Part shown: positions 16,001-23,162 of the stretch, in pieces
Layout: each line of letters begins with the position of its first letter
How positions within the stretch are numbered: position 1 is the stretch's first letter
Origin: Lentisphaerota bacterium
Lineage (GTDB): Bacteria > Verrucomicrobiota > Lentisphaeria > Oligosphaerales > PUNB01
Length of the DNA: 23,192 bases
Direction: 5' to 3'
NCBI GenBank assembly: GCA_003552565.1
Contig: PUNB01000196.1
Span: 1-23,192 of the forward strand
Notes under the pieces: generated by a model
Database searches by the model: none
Told to the model about the DNA's origin: nothing
The model's input: only the letters and a program-made list of their open reading frames with translations
Translations under genes and position numbers: made by a program

Positions 16001-16374
16001 TGAACAGCGAAACCATCCTGCTGGTGGAAGACGAGCCGGCTATTTTGAAAACTACCACCCGCACACTTGAAGGATTGGGCTATACGGTAATCACCGCCGC
16101 CGGGCCGGGCGAGGCTCTTCGTTTGGCGCGGGAATTCGAGGGGCGGATTGATCTGCTCATTACCGATGTGATCATGCCGGAGATGAACGGTCGCGACCTG
16201 GCTCGAAATCTTATGTCCTTATTCCCCGATATCAAGCGCTTGTTCGTGTCCGGCTATACCGCCAATGTCATTGCCCACCATGGTGTGCTGGACGCTGGTG
16301 TAAACTTTCTTCAGAAACCTTTTTCCAGAAATTCCCTGAACCTGAAAATCCGCGAGGCGCTGGATCGGGAATGA
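13057..16374 (+). CDS. Hybrid sensor histidine kinase with GAF, PAS, GAF and PocR-like sensor domains
   Basis: 1105 residues, no membrane span, hence a cytoplasmic multi-input kinase. Domains in order: GAF ~19-182; PAS/PAC ~193-312 (FHPDDREAL, ending GILHDITERKQAEE); second GAF ~330-490; PocR-like sensory domain ~530-665; HisKA ~729-800 with phospho-acceptor H745 in GGVAHDFNN; HATPase ~830-965 with the N box NLCVNARDAV, DNGRGM and GTGLGLATVHG; receiver ~980-1100 with D1037 in LLITDVIMPEMNG. The PocR-like domain has Cys at 579, 590, 606, 610, 614 and 629, including CHESCWKDC. PocR-type domains can bind small ligands; a metal or Fe-S centre is also conceivable. No partner response regulator is adjacent; the attached receiver suggests a phosphorelay. 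nfo follows after 13 nt. Confidence 0.9.
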   Translation: MNNFSDQKSRMHEPPVFSNAIVEVAERLLSLQADTWDNTINFLLRRLGTLLAVDRGYVFRFTDDLKLMSNTHEWCADGIEPQRNRLQNMSTDTMPWWKEKMTQNKPVIIPAVSDLPAEAQGEREEFSCEGIQSLICLPLIDEKEHLLGFMGFDSVREPRTWSEPEVDMLSLTAHLLATAMGRSRAQHGLMEREALLDAAGSIARVGGWQIEVETMSVIWTKETYRIHEVPQHEKPPLDKAIAFFHPDDREALSQAIHRAIELGDPYDMELRFVTAKGRHLWTRTVCQPEVVDGKTVRLRGILHDITERKQAEEMNRKSAERAKRQSRLIAELTIDKSIVDSPIDEALQVIANRVAATMETDRASIWLLNNDNTKLERQILYDISSGSHSQVETLDTADIHSYLEAVRKDGQVAAEDAQSDIRTKELNENYLAPLNISSLLDTAIQRNGRVIGVLSVEHRGSVRQWHDDEKTFAGAIANLAAQLFSNAERKEAENKLKQNEWMLSKPFESSLENPEGKEPSDQEYGDLTQLNRNGLILRCVGSDMLAKIASEYMDLLGTSSAIYEANGDYAYGIFSSGWCRMLDHASRKLCETSDNAEALASGRWWCHESCWKDCSKEAMKRGEPVDIECAGGIRLYGMPVFANGEVIGSINFGYGDPPRDAKKLNELARTYNVDYEELCHASENYLSRPPYIIEMAKSRLKTSAQTIGLLVERRQAEIEREQLHNQLFQAQKMDSIGRLAGGVAHDFNNMLMVIMGETEMAMEQVSDNEGLRNSLNEIQKAANRSVDLTRQLLAFARRQTVEPKLIDLNETIESMLKMLRRLIGEDIDLVWRPGGSLNPVFVDPAQVDQILVNLCVNARDAVTEAGKITVETENVSIDEAYQAKNVEADTGEFVMLAVSDNGRGMESETLGQVFEPFFTTKITGEGTGLGLATVHGIVKQNKGFINVYSEPNQGTTFKIYLPRHLTRSASTPEELPVSTSAVNSETILLVEDEPAILKTTTRTLEGLGYTVITAAGPGEALRLAREFEGRIDLLITDVIMPEMNGRDLARNLMSLFPDIKRLFVSGYTANVIAHHGVLDAGVNFLQKPFSRNSLNLKIREALDRE

Positions 16375-16387
16375 TTGTCGATTTGCA

Positions 16388-17287
16388 ATGACAGTATCCA
16401 CCGAAAACAAGAAAAAGTCCCATCAAAATGGCCGGCCGCTGGGAGCGCACTTGTCCATCGCCGGAGGTGTTGACAAAGCGATCAGCCGGGCCGAAGCGAT
16501 AGAGGCGGAAGCATTGCAGATTTTCACTCGCAATCAGCGCCAGTGGGAGTCGGCGCCATTAACCGTGGAACAGGAAGAACGTTTCTTGAAGGCCTGCCGA
16601 CGGTCGTCAATACGTTTTTTTTGCGTTCACGCCAGTTATCTTTGCAATCTCGCCTCGGACGATTCTCGGCTGCAGGAAAAATCACGACGAGCGCTGCTGG
16701 AAGAGCTGGAGCGCGGCAGCCGGCTCGGGGCCCGTTGTCTGGTGCTGCATCCAGGGTCGGCTAAAGATGGGGAGCCTCGTGCCGCCCGCCGGAGAGCGGC
16801 CGAAGGATTGGCTTGCCTGCTTGACAAAACCGCCGGTATGAACATTGAGATAGCATTGGAGAATACCGCCGGCCAGGGGGCGGTGATCGGCAGCACCTTG
16901 CAGGATTTAAAAGAATTGCTGGAGATATTGGATTTTCATCCGCGTTTATCTGTATGTCTGGATACGGCGCATGCATTCGCCGCCGGTGTTGAGTTGCGGA
17001 AATCTGAAACAGTCGAAAGGTGGATAGATGAATTAGAGAGGAGCAAGCTGCTGGAAAGAGTCCGGCTGCTGCACTTGAATGACAGCTTGTATGACTGCGG
17101 CAGTCGGAAAGATCGTCATACTCATATCGGGAAAGGATATATTGGTGAAGCCGGATTCATCAACCTGCTGAAAGCCTCGCGATTTCACGGAATCCCCGGT
17201 ATCATTGAAACACCCAAGGGCGAGAGCGATGTTCCGGGTTGTTCCTGGGATGAGTTGAATCTTCAGCGGTTACGGGAGATAGAGTGA
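16388..17287 (+). CDS. nfo: Endonuclease IV (AP endonuclease)
   Basis: Endonuclease IV cleaves DNA 5' of abasic sites during base-excision repair, using three zinc ions in a TIM barrel. All nine zinc ligands known from E. coli Nfo are at the equivalent positions: H81, H121, E158, D192, H195, H229, D242, H244 and E274. Flanking motifs are GAHLSIAGGV, VHASYLCNLAS, LENTAGQG, LDTAHAFAAG, HLNDS and DRHTHIGKGYIG. The length of 299 aa is slightly above the usual ~280 because of a ~17-residue Lys-rich start. ATG 16388 lies 13 nt after the kinase stop with no clear ribosome-binding site, so expression probably depends on the kinase transcript. Confidence 0.95.
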   Translation: MTVSTENKKKSHQNGRPLGAHLSIAGGVDKAISRAEAIEAEALQIFTRNQRQWESAPLTVEQEERFLKACRRSSIRFFCVHASYLCNLASDDSRLQEKSRRALLEELERGSRLGARCLVLHPGSAKDGEPRAARRRAAEGLACLLDKTAGMNIEIALENTAGQGAVIGSTLQDLKELLEILDFHPRLSVCLDTAHAFAAGVELRKSETVERWIDELERSKLLERVRLLHLNDSLYDCGSRKDRHTHIGKGYIGEAGFINLLKASRFHGIPGIIETPKGESDVPGCSWDELNLQRLREIE

Positions 17288-17370
17288 GTTCCAATACATT
17301 TAATCGCTTTCTTAACCGCCATCCCTGCGTGGATATCCTTACCTCTACCCGCTAACTGATGCGTTTCCGT

Positions 17371-17397
17371 ATGAAGTTGGTCGATTAAGAGTATCCG
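17371..17397 (-). repeat. CGGATACTCTTAATCGACC repeat, copy 1
   Basis: On the minus strand it begins CGGATACTCTTAATCGACCA. The plus-strand relative at 23137-23162 differs at three positions. It lies in the 285-nt gap between nfo and the first TPR gene. That gap otherwise shows only a small CGGGTTTATGCCCG hairpin at about 17407-17420 and no clear promoter. Confidence 0.5.
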
Positions 17398-17572
17398 TTT
17401 GTCCACGGGTTTATGCCCGAGGATGCATATTTTTCAGCCGATTTCGATTTTGACGGCCCCGAACATGCCATGGATGGTTGTCATCGGGGGTTGGTATTTG
17501 CGGGGATAATGTTATTTTAACCGAATCTCCACAATTTGTTTTCAACCGGTTATTTTGGATGATTTTCTGATC

Positions 17573-20236
17573 ATGTATTCACTGTTTATTGTCAGAAAGA
17601 GATGTTTACGGCGGTTGTCGGCTGTTTCCTGTATGCTGCTGTTTTCGGTTACTTTCACTGTCTTTTCCGAGGACGTGTCGGAGGCGCCGACTGCATGGCC
17701 ATTTATGGATGAAGATCAGAATTATTACTGGCAGAGGGGGCCTGAGCCGGAAGTGCGTGATCCGGGCTACGGTTATCGTCAGAGAGGAATGCGGGCTTTG
17801 GGCGACGGAATTTATGATGGAGCGGCCAGGTTTTTTACTTCTTACCGGAATCGGGCTGAGGGGCAGGAGCCGGATTTCACGGATGCCACCATCCTTTTGT
17901 TACGTACACGCCTGATGCAGGGCGAACTGGAGGAGGCCCGCCGAATTCTGGAACATTATGATGAGCATTCGGATGGAACACCGCCGGATGAAGAGTATTA
18001 TCAGCTGCACTTGCGATTTTGGCGAGCGGCTCTGCTGATGAGGGAAGAAAGATATGAGGAGGCGACGGAAAAAATTGAGCCTCTGCTCGAGGATGAAATT
18101 TATCCGGAACTGCGGGAGCGGGCATATCTGCTTTTGTCTGAGGCGTATAAGCGACTCGGGGAGTTGTCGGCGGCGGAGGAGCGGCTGCTGGAGTTCTTAG
18201 AGAAATTTCCTGAATCAGAATCACGTACGCATGTGTTTTTGAAACTTGTCCGCGTCAGTGTCGCGCTGGAAAGATTCTCGGAAGCGGTGGAATATTTGCA
18301 GGAGGCGGAGGAAGTTCTCGGAGAGGATGAGGCGTTTGTCCATTTGCATCGTCTGCATGTAAAAGTGCATCAAGGAGAATTTGAGGAAGCGCTGGAGAGT
18401 TATGAGCTGATCAAAGAAGATATTCCCGATGCACATGAACCTGTTTGGTGGCGAGTGTTGGCCGAATTCTCTCGTCGGCTGCTGGAGGAGGAGGAATATG
18501 AAAATGCGCTGCGCGTGCTGCCGCGGGTTCGCCGGCTTGCTTCGCGGGATCGCGAGAAGGCCGAAATGCTGCTGGCGCAGGCGCGGGCGGAAGTGGAATT
18601 GGAAGAGTTTGAACAAGGGCGTGAGAGTTTGCAGACTTTTATCGCCGATTTCCCCGAGCATGAAAAATATTACTCTGCCAGGGTCGAGTTGGCGGAAATG
18701 CTGGAGCAGGCGGGAGAACACCTCGCCGCGGTTGAACATTGGCGAGTCGCGGCCGAGTCTGAAGAGGCTGATCTCGAATTGCGTTACGGCAGTTTTATGA
18801 AGCTGGGAAAGCGATTCATGGAGGAAGAGGAGCCGGAGTCGGCGCTGGAGATTTTTCAACAGACGCAAGAATTGCCGCTGGCGGAAGATAAGCGGGCCAG
18901 AGTGTTGGCGGGCGCCGGGGAAGCGGCGATGGCGGCGGCGGCTTACGATCAGGCGGCTGAGTATTATGGTGAGCTTGCGGACAAGCTGCCGGAAACGCAA
19001 GATGGTCCGTTGGCGCGACTGCTGCAGGGGCAGGCCTTCGCGGATAATCGGGAGCCGGAAAAAGCGGCGGCCAGCTACCGGCGTTTTGTTGAGGATTATC
19101 CGGAACATGAACAAGCGGCGGAAGCCTGGATGAGTCTGGCTGAAACATTGCGAGAAAGCGGCGAAGTGGATAAGAGCATGGAGGCTCTGTATGAGCTTGC
19201 GGAACAGTTTCCAGAGGATGATTTGGCTCCTTATTCATTGATGGAGATTTACCAGACATCCAGATGCCAAGGTGATTTGGAGCGCTCCCTGGAAACGCTG
19301 AATCGACTGACCGCAGATTATCCTGACTCCCAGCTTTATCCGAAGGCGCGTTATCACCAGATTTATGTTTCTTTTCAGGCCGGTGACGCGGACTCGGCGA
19401 TCACTGAGAGCGAGCGCTTTCTAGAGGAGTTTGAGGAAGACATTTTAGCCGCCGATGTGCTTTTATGGCTGGCTGACCATTATGATAATCGTGAACAAAC
19501 TTCCAGCGCCTTGGAGAAATATGAAAGAGTGGTTGAAGATTTTCCAGAAACAGAGCAGGCGTTGACGGCTTTATTTGAAGCGGCTTATCTGCATCATTAT
19601 CGCCGGCAGGAATATCAAGAGTCACTGGATAGATTGGTGGAGCTGGAGGAGCAAAAAGCCGCGATGGACGAGGAATTCCAGGAGATTTCCGCCCGCGCGG
19701 CCTTCTTGCATGGGGATGGCTTGGCGGAGCTTGGGCAATATGAGGAGGCGGCTGAATGGTTCGAACAGGCGGCGGAGAAAGCGGCGGAAAGCGACCGAAG
19801 AAAAGCGGCCCGGGGGCGCGTGGCGGATATGCGTTTCGCAGTCGATTCCGAAGAAGGAGCCGAAGAGGCGGCATCTATTTACAAGGAGCTGCTTGAGGAA
19901 GAAGATGAAATGTCTTCCAGCCTGCGGGAGAATTTATCTTATCGGCTCGGCAGAACATTGAGACACTTGGAGCGTCATGAAGAAGCTCTGGACGTTTATC
20001 TGGATATTGTTTATAGCTATGATATTGAAGCCCGGAAGGGCGCAGTCCGGGACTGGTATTACTTCGCCCGGGCCGCCCATGAAGCCGCTGAAATATTAAT
20101 CAGCCAGGGGCGCCGAGAAAGCGCCGCCAATATTTATGAGAGAATAGGACACAGCCGTATTCCGACCTCGGAAGAGGCTTTTGAACGGGCACGGGAACTG
20201 CGAAATCAGGATTCTCAAGAGAACGCTGAAGAGTGA
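17573..20236 (+). CDS. Exported, acidic TPR-repeat protein (887 aa)
   Basis: The N-terminus (RKRCLRRL followed by SAVSCMLLFSVTFTVFSED) is a signal peptide with likely cleavage after VFS. This places the protein in the periplasm or, as the terminal tail is soluble, associated with the envelope. The rest is nearly all helical TPR repeats of ~34-37 residues, rich in Glu, Ala and Leu. Recurrent ends such as FPESE, FPEHEKYYSAR, YPEHEQAAEAW, FPEDDLAPYSL and YPDSQLYPKARY are the bacterial Tol-Pal/BamD-like TPR pattern. Such proteins scaffold envelope complexes; the exact role is unknown. I chose ATG 17573; a TTG at 17555 would add six residues before the signal peptide. High Glu/Ala/Leu content produces long spurious frames on both strands. 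Confidence 0.85.
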   Translation: MYSLFIVRKRCLRRLSAVSCMLLFSVTFTVFSEDVSEAPTAWPFMDEDQNYYWQRGPEPEVRDPGYGYRQRGMRALGDGIYDGAARFFTSYRNRAEGQEPDFTDATILLLRTRLMQGELEEARRILEHYDEHSDGTPPDEEYYQLHLRFWRAALLMREERYEEATEKIEPLLEDEIYPELRERAYLLLSEAYKRLGELSAAEERLLEFLEKFPESESRTHVFLKLVRVSVALERFSEAVEYLQEAEEVLGEDEAFVHLHRLHVKVHQGEFEEALESYELIKEDIPDAHEPVWWRVLAEFSRRLLEEEEYENALRVLPRVRRLASRDREKAEMLLAQARAEVELEEFEQGRESLQTFIADFPEHEKYYSARVELAEMLEQAGEHLAAVEHWRVAAESEEADLELRYGSFMKLGKRFMEEEEPESALEIFQQTQELPLAEDKRARVLAGAGEAAMAAAAYDQAAEYYGELADKLPETQDGPLARLLQGQAFADNREPEKAAASYRRFVEDYPEHEQAAEAWMSLAETLRESGEVDKSMEALYELAEQFPEDDLAPYSLMEIYQTSRCQGDLERSLETLNRLTADYPDSQLYPKARYHQIYVSFQAGDADSAITESERFLEEFEEDILAADVLLWLADHYDNREQTSSALEKYERVVEDFPETEQALTALFEAAYLHHYRRQEYQESLDRLVELEEQKAAMDEEFQEISARAAFLHGDGLAELGQYEEAAEWFEQAAEKAAESDRRKAARGRVADMRFAVDSEEGAEEAASIYKELLEEEDEMSSSLRENLSYRLGRTLRHLERHEEALDVYLDIVYSYDIEARKGAVRDWYYFARAAHEAAEILISQGRRESAANIYERIGHSRIPTSEEAFERARELRNQDSQENAEE

Positions 20237-20268
20237 AATTTTGGCATCTTAATCCCTAGGAAAATATT

Positions 20269-20372
20269 GTGTTTCACATAAGCCCGGCCGCCGGCGCGGT
20301 GCGTCCAGCAATCCGGAGCTGGAAGCTCCGGCCACCATCTCGGCCGCCGTCGCTATGCGCCGGATACCCCGT
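20269..20372 (-). repeat. Composite GAGACTT repeat, copy 2
   Basis: It has the same architecture as 7148-7261: GTTTCACATAAGCCC start, GCCGGCGCGG core, the ~34-bp CCGGAGCTGGAAGCTCCGG module at 20309-20342, then a diverged second core (CGCTATGCGCCGGATACCCC). The terminal GAGGGTGAGACTT is lost. Confidence 0.7.
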
Positions 20373-20459
20373 AGAAGAAACAATAATGAATATTGAATTT
20401 TGAATTCTGAATGTTGAGTTTAGGACAGACCATGCAGTTCCACTTCAACATTCAAAATT

Positions 20460-20574
20460 GTGTTTCACATAAGCCCGACCGCCGGCGCGGTGCGTCCAGC
20501 AATCCGGAGCTGGAAGCTCCGGCCACCATCTCGGCCGCCGGCGCGGGGCGACACATACCCCGAGGGTGAGACTT
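20460..20574 (-). repeat. Composite GAGACTT repeat, copy 3
   Basis: It is nearly identical to copy 2 over its first ~80 bp (GTTTCACATAAGCCCGACCG, then the module at 20500-20533). It keeps the intact right end CCCCGAGGGTGAGACTT. Confidence 0.7.
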
Positions 20575-20588
20575 GTTGCGGCATATGA

Positions 20589-20661
20589 AACCTTGTCTCG
20601 CACCTTGTCCAGTGTTTTTTTGACTTTGGAATTAGGTTCGGGACAAGGTGCGAGACTAGGT
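20589..20661 (-). repeat. CCTTGTC palindromic repeat, copy 2
   Basis: On the plus strand it reads ACCTTGTCTCGCACCTTGTC, a T-run, TGACTTTGGAATTAGGTTCG and GGACAAGGTGCGAGACTAGG. It is the reverse complement of the type seen at 1051 and 22843. It gives the cleanest family sequence and shows that CCCGAACCTAATTCC is the uninterrupted form. Confidence 0.7.
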
Positions 20662-20757
20662 GGACACAAAATTGTCCCTGAAACCTGAAACCAATCAGTT
20701 ATCCACAAAATCTAAGAAAACGCTATTCACACCCCATTCGCTTTGAGAAAGAGCCAA

Positions 20758-22761
20758 ATGAACCTTCATTTAAACCGCCTGAAACGTCTGCTGGTTTGGA
20801 CGGCGGCACTGGCTATCATGGAAGCGACCGCCGCTGAACAGGACATTTCCTGGCATCATTCCCCTTCCCCTTACAGATCTATTCACCAGATCCAGCAGCC
20901 CCCCTCGCCGTCCAGGGCGGGGGTGGCCGTTGAAGTGCCCACCTGCGGCCTGGGAAGTCGCGACCTGCGGGCTTACAGCAAGAACGGCGACCGGCTGCCG
21001 CTGTTGAAAATGGGCCAGGGAAGCGGGAATAACACCCTGATACTTGTCGGCACACCGGAAAATGCACCGAAAGACACCCTGATTGTTTATTTCGGTTCCG
21101 GCAGACGCGCCGAACAGAATCCGCACGCCTTCCGGCCGGGCTTGAGAGCGAAAGTGCATACTTTTAACAGTCCAACCATGCCGAACACCCGGCGTCAGGC
21201 CCAGCGTCTCCTCCAGCAGGAAGAAGAACTAGGAAATCTTTTTATGGACTCCTTCTCGCTCGGCGGCAACCCATTGGCATATAAAAACAGTTTAGCCATT
21301 GAATTCAGCGCCTATTTCACCATCGAAGAAAGCGGCGAGCATACTTTTTTTCTGATCAGTGAAAACGCCGGTTTCCTGAGCATAAACAATCAGACGTTAA
21401 TCGAACGCGGCGGCGCCGTGACCGCCAGTGATCTCGAGAATTACCGAGGGACGATCAGACTTTCCCGCGGAACCCATCAGTTGAGCGGCCTGGTTTTCAA
21501 TCGCGATGGCCGCTTCACCGCCGTGGCGGGAACAGTTAATGAAGATGCGGATGACAGAGAGGATATATACGTGCCTTTTTCAGAAGCCAAACTGCATCAG
21601 GCAGGAATCAGCCGACGGCGGAAAGTTCAATCCCGCACTCGCCACCCTGCCCCGCTTTTTGATTATGAAACCATCGCTTACATCGGTTACGAAGATCAAT
21701 ATTACCATCTGGTTGAACTGCAAAGCCTGACTGGAATCGCCGCCAGTTGGAATGTGGACAACAGCCTGCAAAGTCGAGGAAAGAAAACAATCATGGTTAT
21801 CCCCGGCGCCTCCAGTCGACCGATTACGGTAAGAGTCAACGGCCAAACGCTCGAGGGAATCATCCGGTTTCCGCAAAAAGCGCCGCCACGAAAATCGATT
21901 AGTAATACTGAGGACTTTGAACAGTTCGTGAACTCCATGAAGAACGTTTCCTTGTCCAGCCTGAACACCTCTGACCTGCTGGATTACTATAAGTTTATCC
22001 GCCACCAGGAAGCTCATACATGGCTGGGGGAACTGGCCAGGGAACTAGCCCAGAGAGACGAAATAAACCAGGAAAAGCTGTACCAGATTCACCTCGATCT
22101 GGCCCGTAACACTGAAGGGGAAAAAGCATTTTACAATTATCGCCAGGCCTGGCGCCGCCTTCCAATCGACGACAGAAATACTCAAGAACGTTTGACGCGG
22201 GAAATCTTCCACTTTCTGACCTGGCGTTTGAATGATTTCCAACAAGCAGAAAATCAGTTGCGTTTACATCAGCGAAACGTCTCCGGGCTGAAGGAGCGCC
22301 AAATCAATTTACTGCGCCTGGACCTGGCTCTGGCACAAGGAAAACAAGAGCAGGCTGAGGAAATATATCGGAAAATCACCTCCGAGCTGCGCCTGATCCG
22401 AGATCAGCGCCAGGCTGAAGCTCGCGGCGGCGCCCTGCGGCGTTCTTTCTACAACCTGCTGGACGAGGGAAGATTGGATGAAGCACAGGAAAAACTTGAC
22501 CAATGGGACCAGGCATCCCCCTTTGATCGCTCCACCGGCGCTCTGCCTTTGGCGCGGGCTCGACTTTTCCAGCGGTTCGGCTGGCACAAAGCCGCCCTGC
22601 GAGTGCTTGAACAGACCGAATTGCTCTCCCCCGAGCCCATAAAACTGCCGGAAATACTAAGCGAAAAACAGCGGCTGCGTGAATATTTACAGCTTCCGGA
22701 AGAAGCAGAGCAAACCCGAAAACGACTACAGGAAAAGTTTCCCGAGTACCAGGCTGATTAA
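20758..22761 (+). CDS. Exported protein with DUF2341/PA14-like beta domains and C-terminal TPR-like helices
   Basis: ATG 20758 follows GAGAAAGAG, a good ribosome-binding site; an in-frame TTG at 20743 would precede that site and is unlikely. Residues 1-25 are a signal peptide (LKRLLVWTAALAIMEATAAEQ). Residues ~53-113 resemble the DUF2341-type domain (VEVPTCG, DLRAYSKNGDRLPL, LIVYFGSG). Residues ~170-262 look PA14-like (AYFTIEESGEHTFFLISENA, NNQTLIERGG, RGTHQLSGLVFNRDG). A short beta domain follows at ~300-370. Residues ~414-660 are alpha-helical repeats of TPR type rich in Gln, Leu and Arg. The protein is likely periplasmic or surface-attached, with ligand-binding N-terminal beta modules and a protein-binding C-terminus. 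It probably works with the upstream TPR protein in envelope assembly, possibly with an ExbB/ExbD-like motor encoded beyond the window; that is speculative. Confidence 0.75.
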   Translation: MNLHLNRLKRLLVWTAALAIMEATAAEQDISWHHSPSPYRSIHQIQQPPSPSRAGVAVEVPTCGLGSRDLRAYSKNGDRLPLLKMGQGSGNNTLILVGTPENAPKDTLIVYFGSGRRAEQNPHAFRPGLRAKVHTFNSPTMPNTRRQAQRLLQQEEELGNLFMDSFSLGGNPLAYKNSLAIEFSAYFTIEESGEHTFFLISENAGFLSINNQTLIERGGAVTASDLENYRGTIRLSRGTHQLSGLVFNRDGRFTAVAGTVNEDADDREDIYVPFSEAKLHQAGISRRRKVQSRTRHPAPLFDYETIAYIGYEDQYYHLVELQSLTGIAASWNVDNSLQSRGKKTIMVIPGASSRPITVRVNGQTLEGIIRFPQKAPPRKSISNTEDFEQFVNSMKNVSLSSLNTSDLLDYYKFIRHQEAHTWLGELARELAQRDEINQEKLYQIHLDLARNTEGEKAFYNYRQAWRRLPIDDRNTQERLTREIFHFLTWRLNDFQQAENQLRLHQRNVSGLKERQINLLRLDLALAQGKQEQAEEIYRKITSELRLIRDQRQAEARGGALRRSFYNLLDEGRLDEAQEKLDQWDQASPFDRSTGALPLARARLFQRFGWHKAALRVLEQTELLSPEPIKLPEILSEKQRLREYLQLPEEAEQTRKRLQEKFPEYQAD

Positions 22762-22842
22762 GTTAACGGAATCAGGTAAGTGTAATGGAGCATGAAGCGT
22801 AACACACTTAGTCAATCAGCTTATGTGAGACTTCGCGTTGTT

Positions 22843-22922
22843 AACCTTGTCCCGAATCCGCCTCAGGCGGATCACAAACCTAATTCCAAAGTCAAAAAAA
22901 CGGGACAAGGTGCGAGACAAGG
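22843..22922 (+). repeat. CCTTGTC palindromic repeat, copy 3, interrupted
   Basis: AACCTTGTCCCGA is followed by ATCCGCCTCAGGCGGATC and ACAA, and only then by the normal ACCTAATTCCAAAGTC continuation. It ends GACAAGGTGCGAGACAAGGT. Compared with copy 2, about 22 bp have been inserted. Confidence 0.7.
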
Positions 22923-22930
22923 TCTTTCTG

Positions 22931-22972
22931 ACTTTCTGAAACCCGAAACCTGACACCAGAAACCATACAACA
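22931..22972 (+). repeat. CCTGACACCAGAAACC repeat module, half copy
   Basis: GAAACCCGAAACCTGACACC then AGAAACCATACAACAA. It is near-identical to 23052-23085 and related to 1211-1255. Confidence 0.55.
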
Positions 22973-23031
22973 AAGTCTCACCCTCGGGGTATCAGGCGCA
23001 TCGCGCCGGCGGTCGGGCTTATGTGAGACTT
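22973..23031 (+). repeat. GAGACTT palindromic repeat, best simple copy
   Basis: AAGTCTCACCCTCGGGGTAT opens and CGGGCTTATGTGAGACTT closes, with core CAGGCGCATCGCGCCGGCGG. The terminal 8 bp are perfectly complementary (AAGTCTCA/TGAGACTT). It is the uninterrupted form of the composite copies. Confidence 0.7.
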
Positions 23032-23032
23032 C

Positions 23033-23085
23033 GTGCTTTCAGTGTTCAAGTGAAACCCGAAACCTGACACCAGAAACCATTCAAC
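23033..23085 (+). repeat. TTTCAGTGTTCA / CCTGACACC repeat module
   Basis: CTTTCAGTGTTCAAGTGAAAC then CCGAAACCTGACACCAGAAA. It occupies the same position between two GAGACTT copies as the module at 1197-1255. Confidence 0.6.
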
Positions 23086-23135
23086 AAGTATCCCCCTCGG
23101 GGTGTCCGGCGCACCGTGCCGGGGGCCGGGCTTAA
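23086..23135 (+). repeat. GAGACTT repeat, diverged copy
   Basis: It begins AAGTATCCCCCTCGGGGTGT, has core CCGGCGCACCGTGCCGGGGG and ends at GGGCTTAAT. The terminal TGAGACTT is missing. Confidence 0.5.
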
Positions 23136-23136
23136 T

Positions 23137-23162
23137 CGGATACTCTTAGTCGACCAGCTTTA
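23137..23162 (+). repeat. CGGATACTCTTAGTCGACC repeat, copy 2
   Basis: CGGATACTCTTAGTCGACCA then GCTTTAT. It matches the inverted copy at 17371-17397, about 5.8 kb upstream, with three mismatches. Confidence 0.5.

Larger units (their letters stand above)
20237..20757. other. Gene-free gap: two composite repeats plus CCTTGTC repeat
   Basis: Between the two TPR genes lie two copies of the composite GAGACTT/CCGGAGCT repeat separated by an AT-rich spacer (about 20382-20459). The spacer has its own inverted arms (ATTTTGAATTCTGAATGTTG and CAACATTCAAAATTG). An inverted CCTTGTC repeat and a short CCTGAAACCTGAAACC fragment at 20677-20695 follow. No promoter is evident, and no coding frame has recognisable content. 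Confidence 0.6.

Noticed and set aside
18221..19114. 297-residue minus-strand frame inside the TPR gene
   Set aside because: Antisense shadow of Glu/Ala/Leu-rich codons, Arg/Phe/Leu-rich, with no recognisable domain.
20269..20574. Repeated units considered as a CRISPR array or tandem array
   Set aside because: Only two units here, about 190 bp apart, themselves palindromic and ~100 bp long, with no regular unique spacers and no cas genes.
20445..20708. 87-residue minus-strand frame between the TPR genes
   Set aside because: It is made entirely of two repeat families (composite GAGACTT and CCTTGTC).
20743..20757. TTG start at 20743 for the second TPR protein
   Set aside because: The ribosome-binding site GAGAAAGAG overlaps it and is spaced correctly for ATG 20758, which also opens a standard signal peptide.
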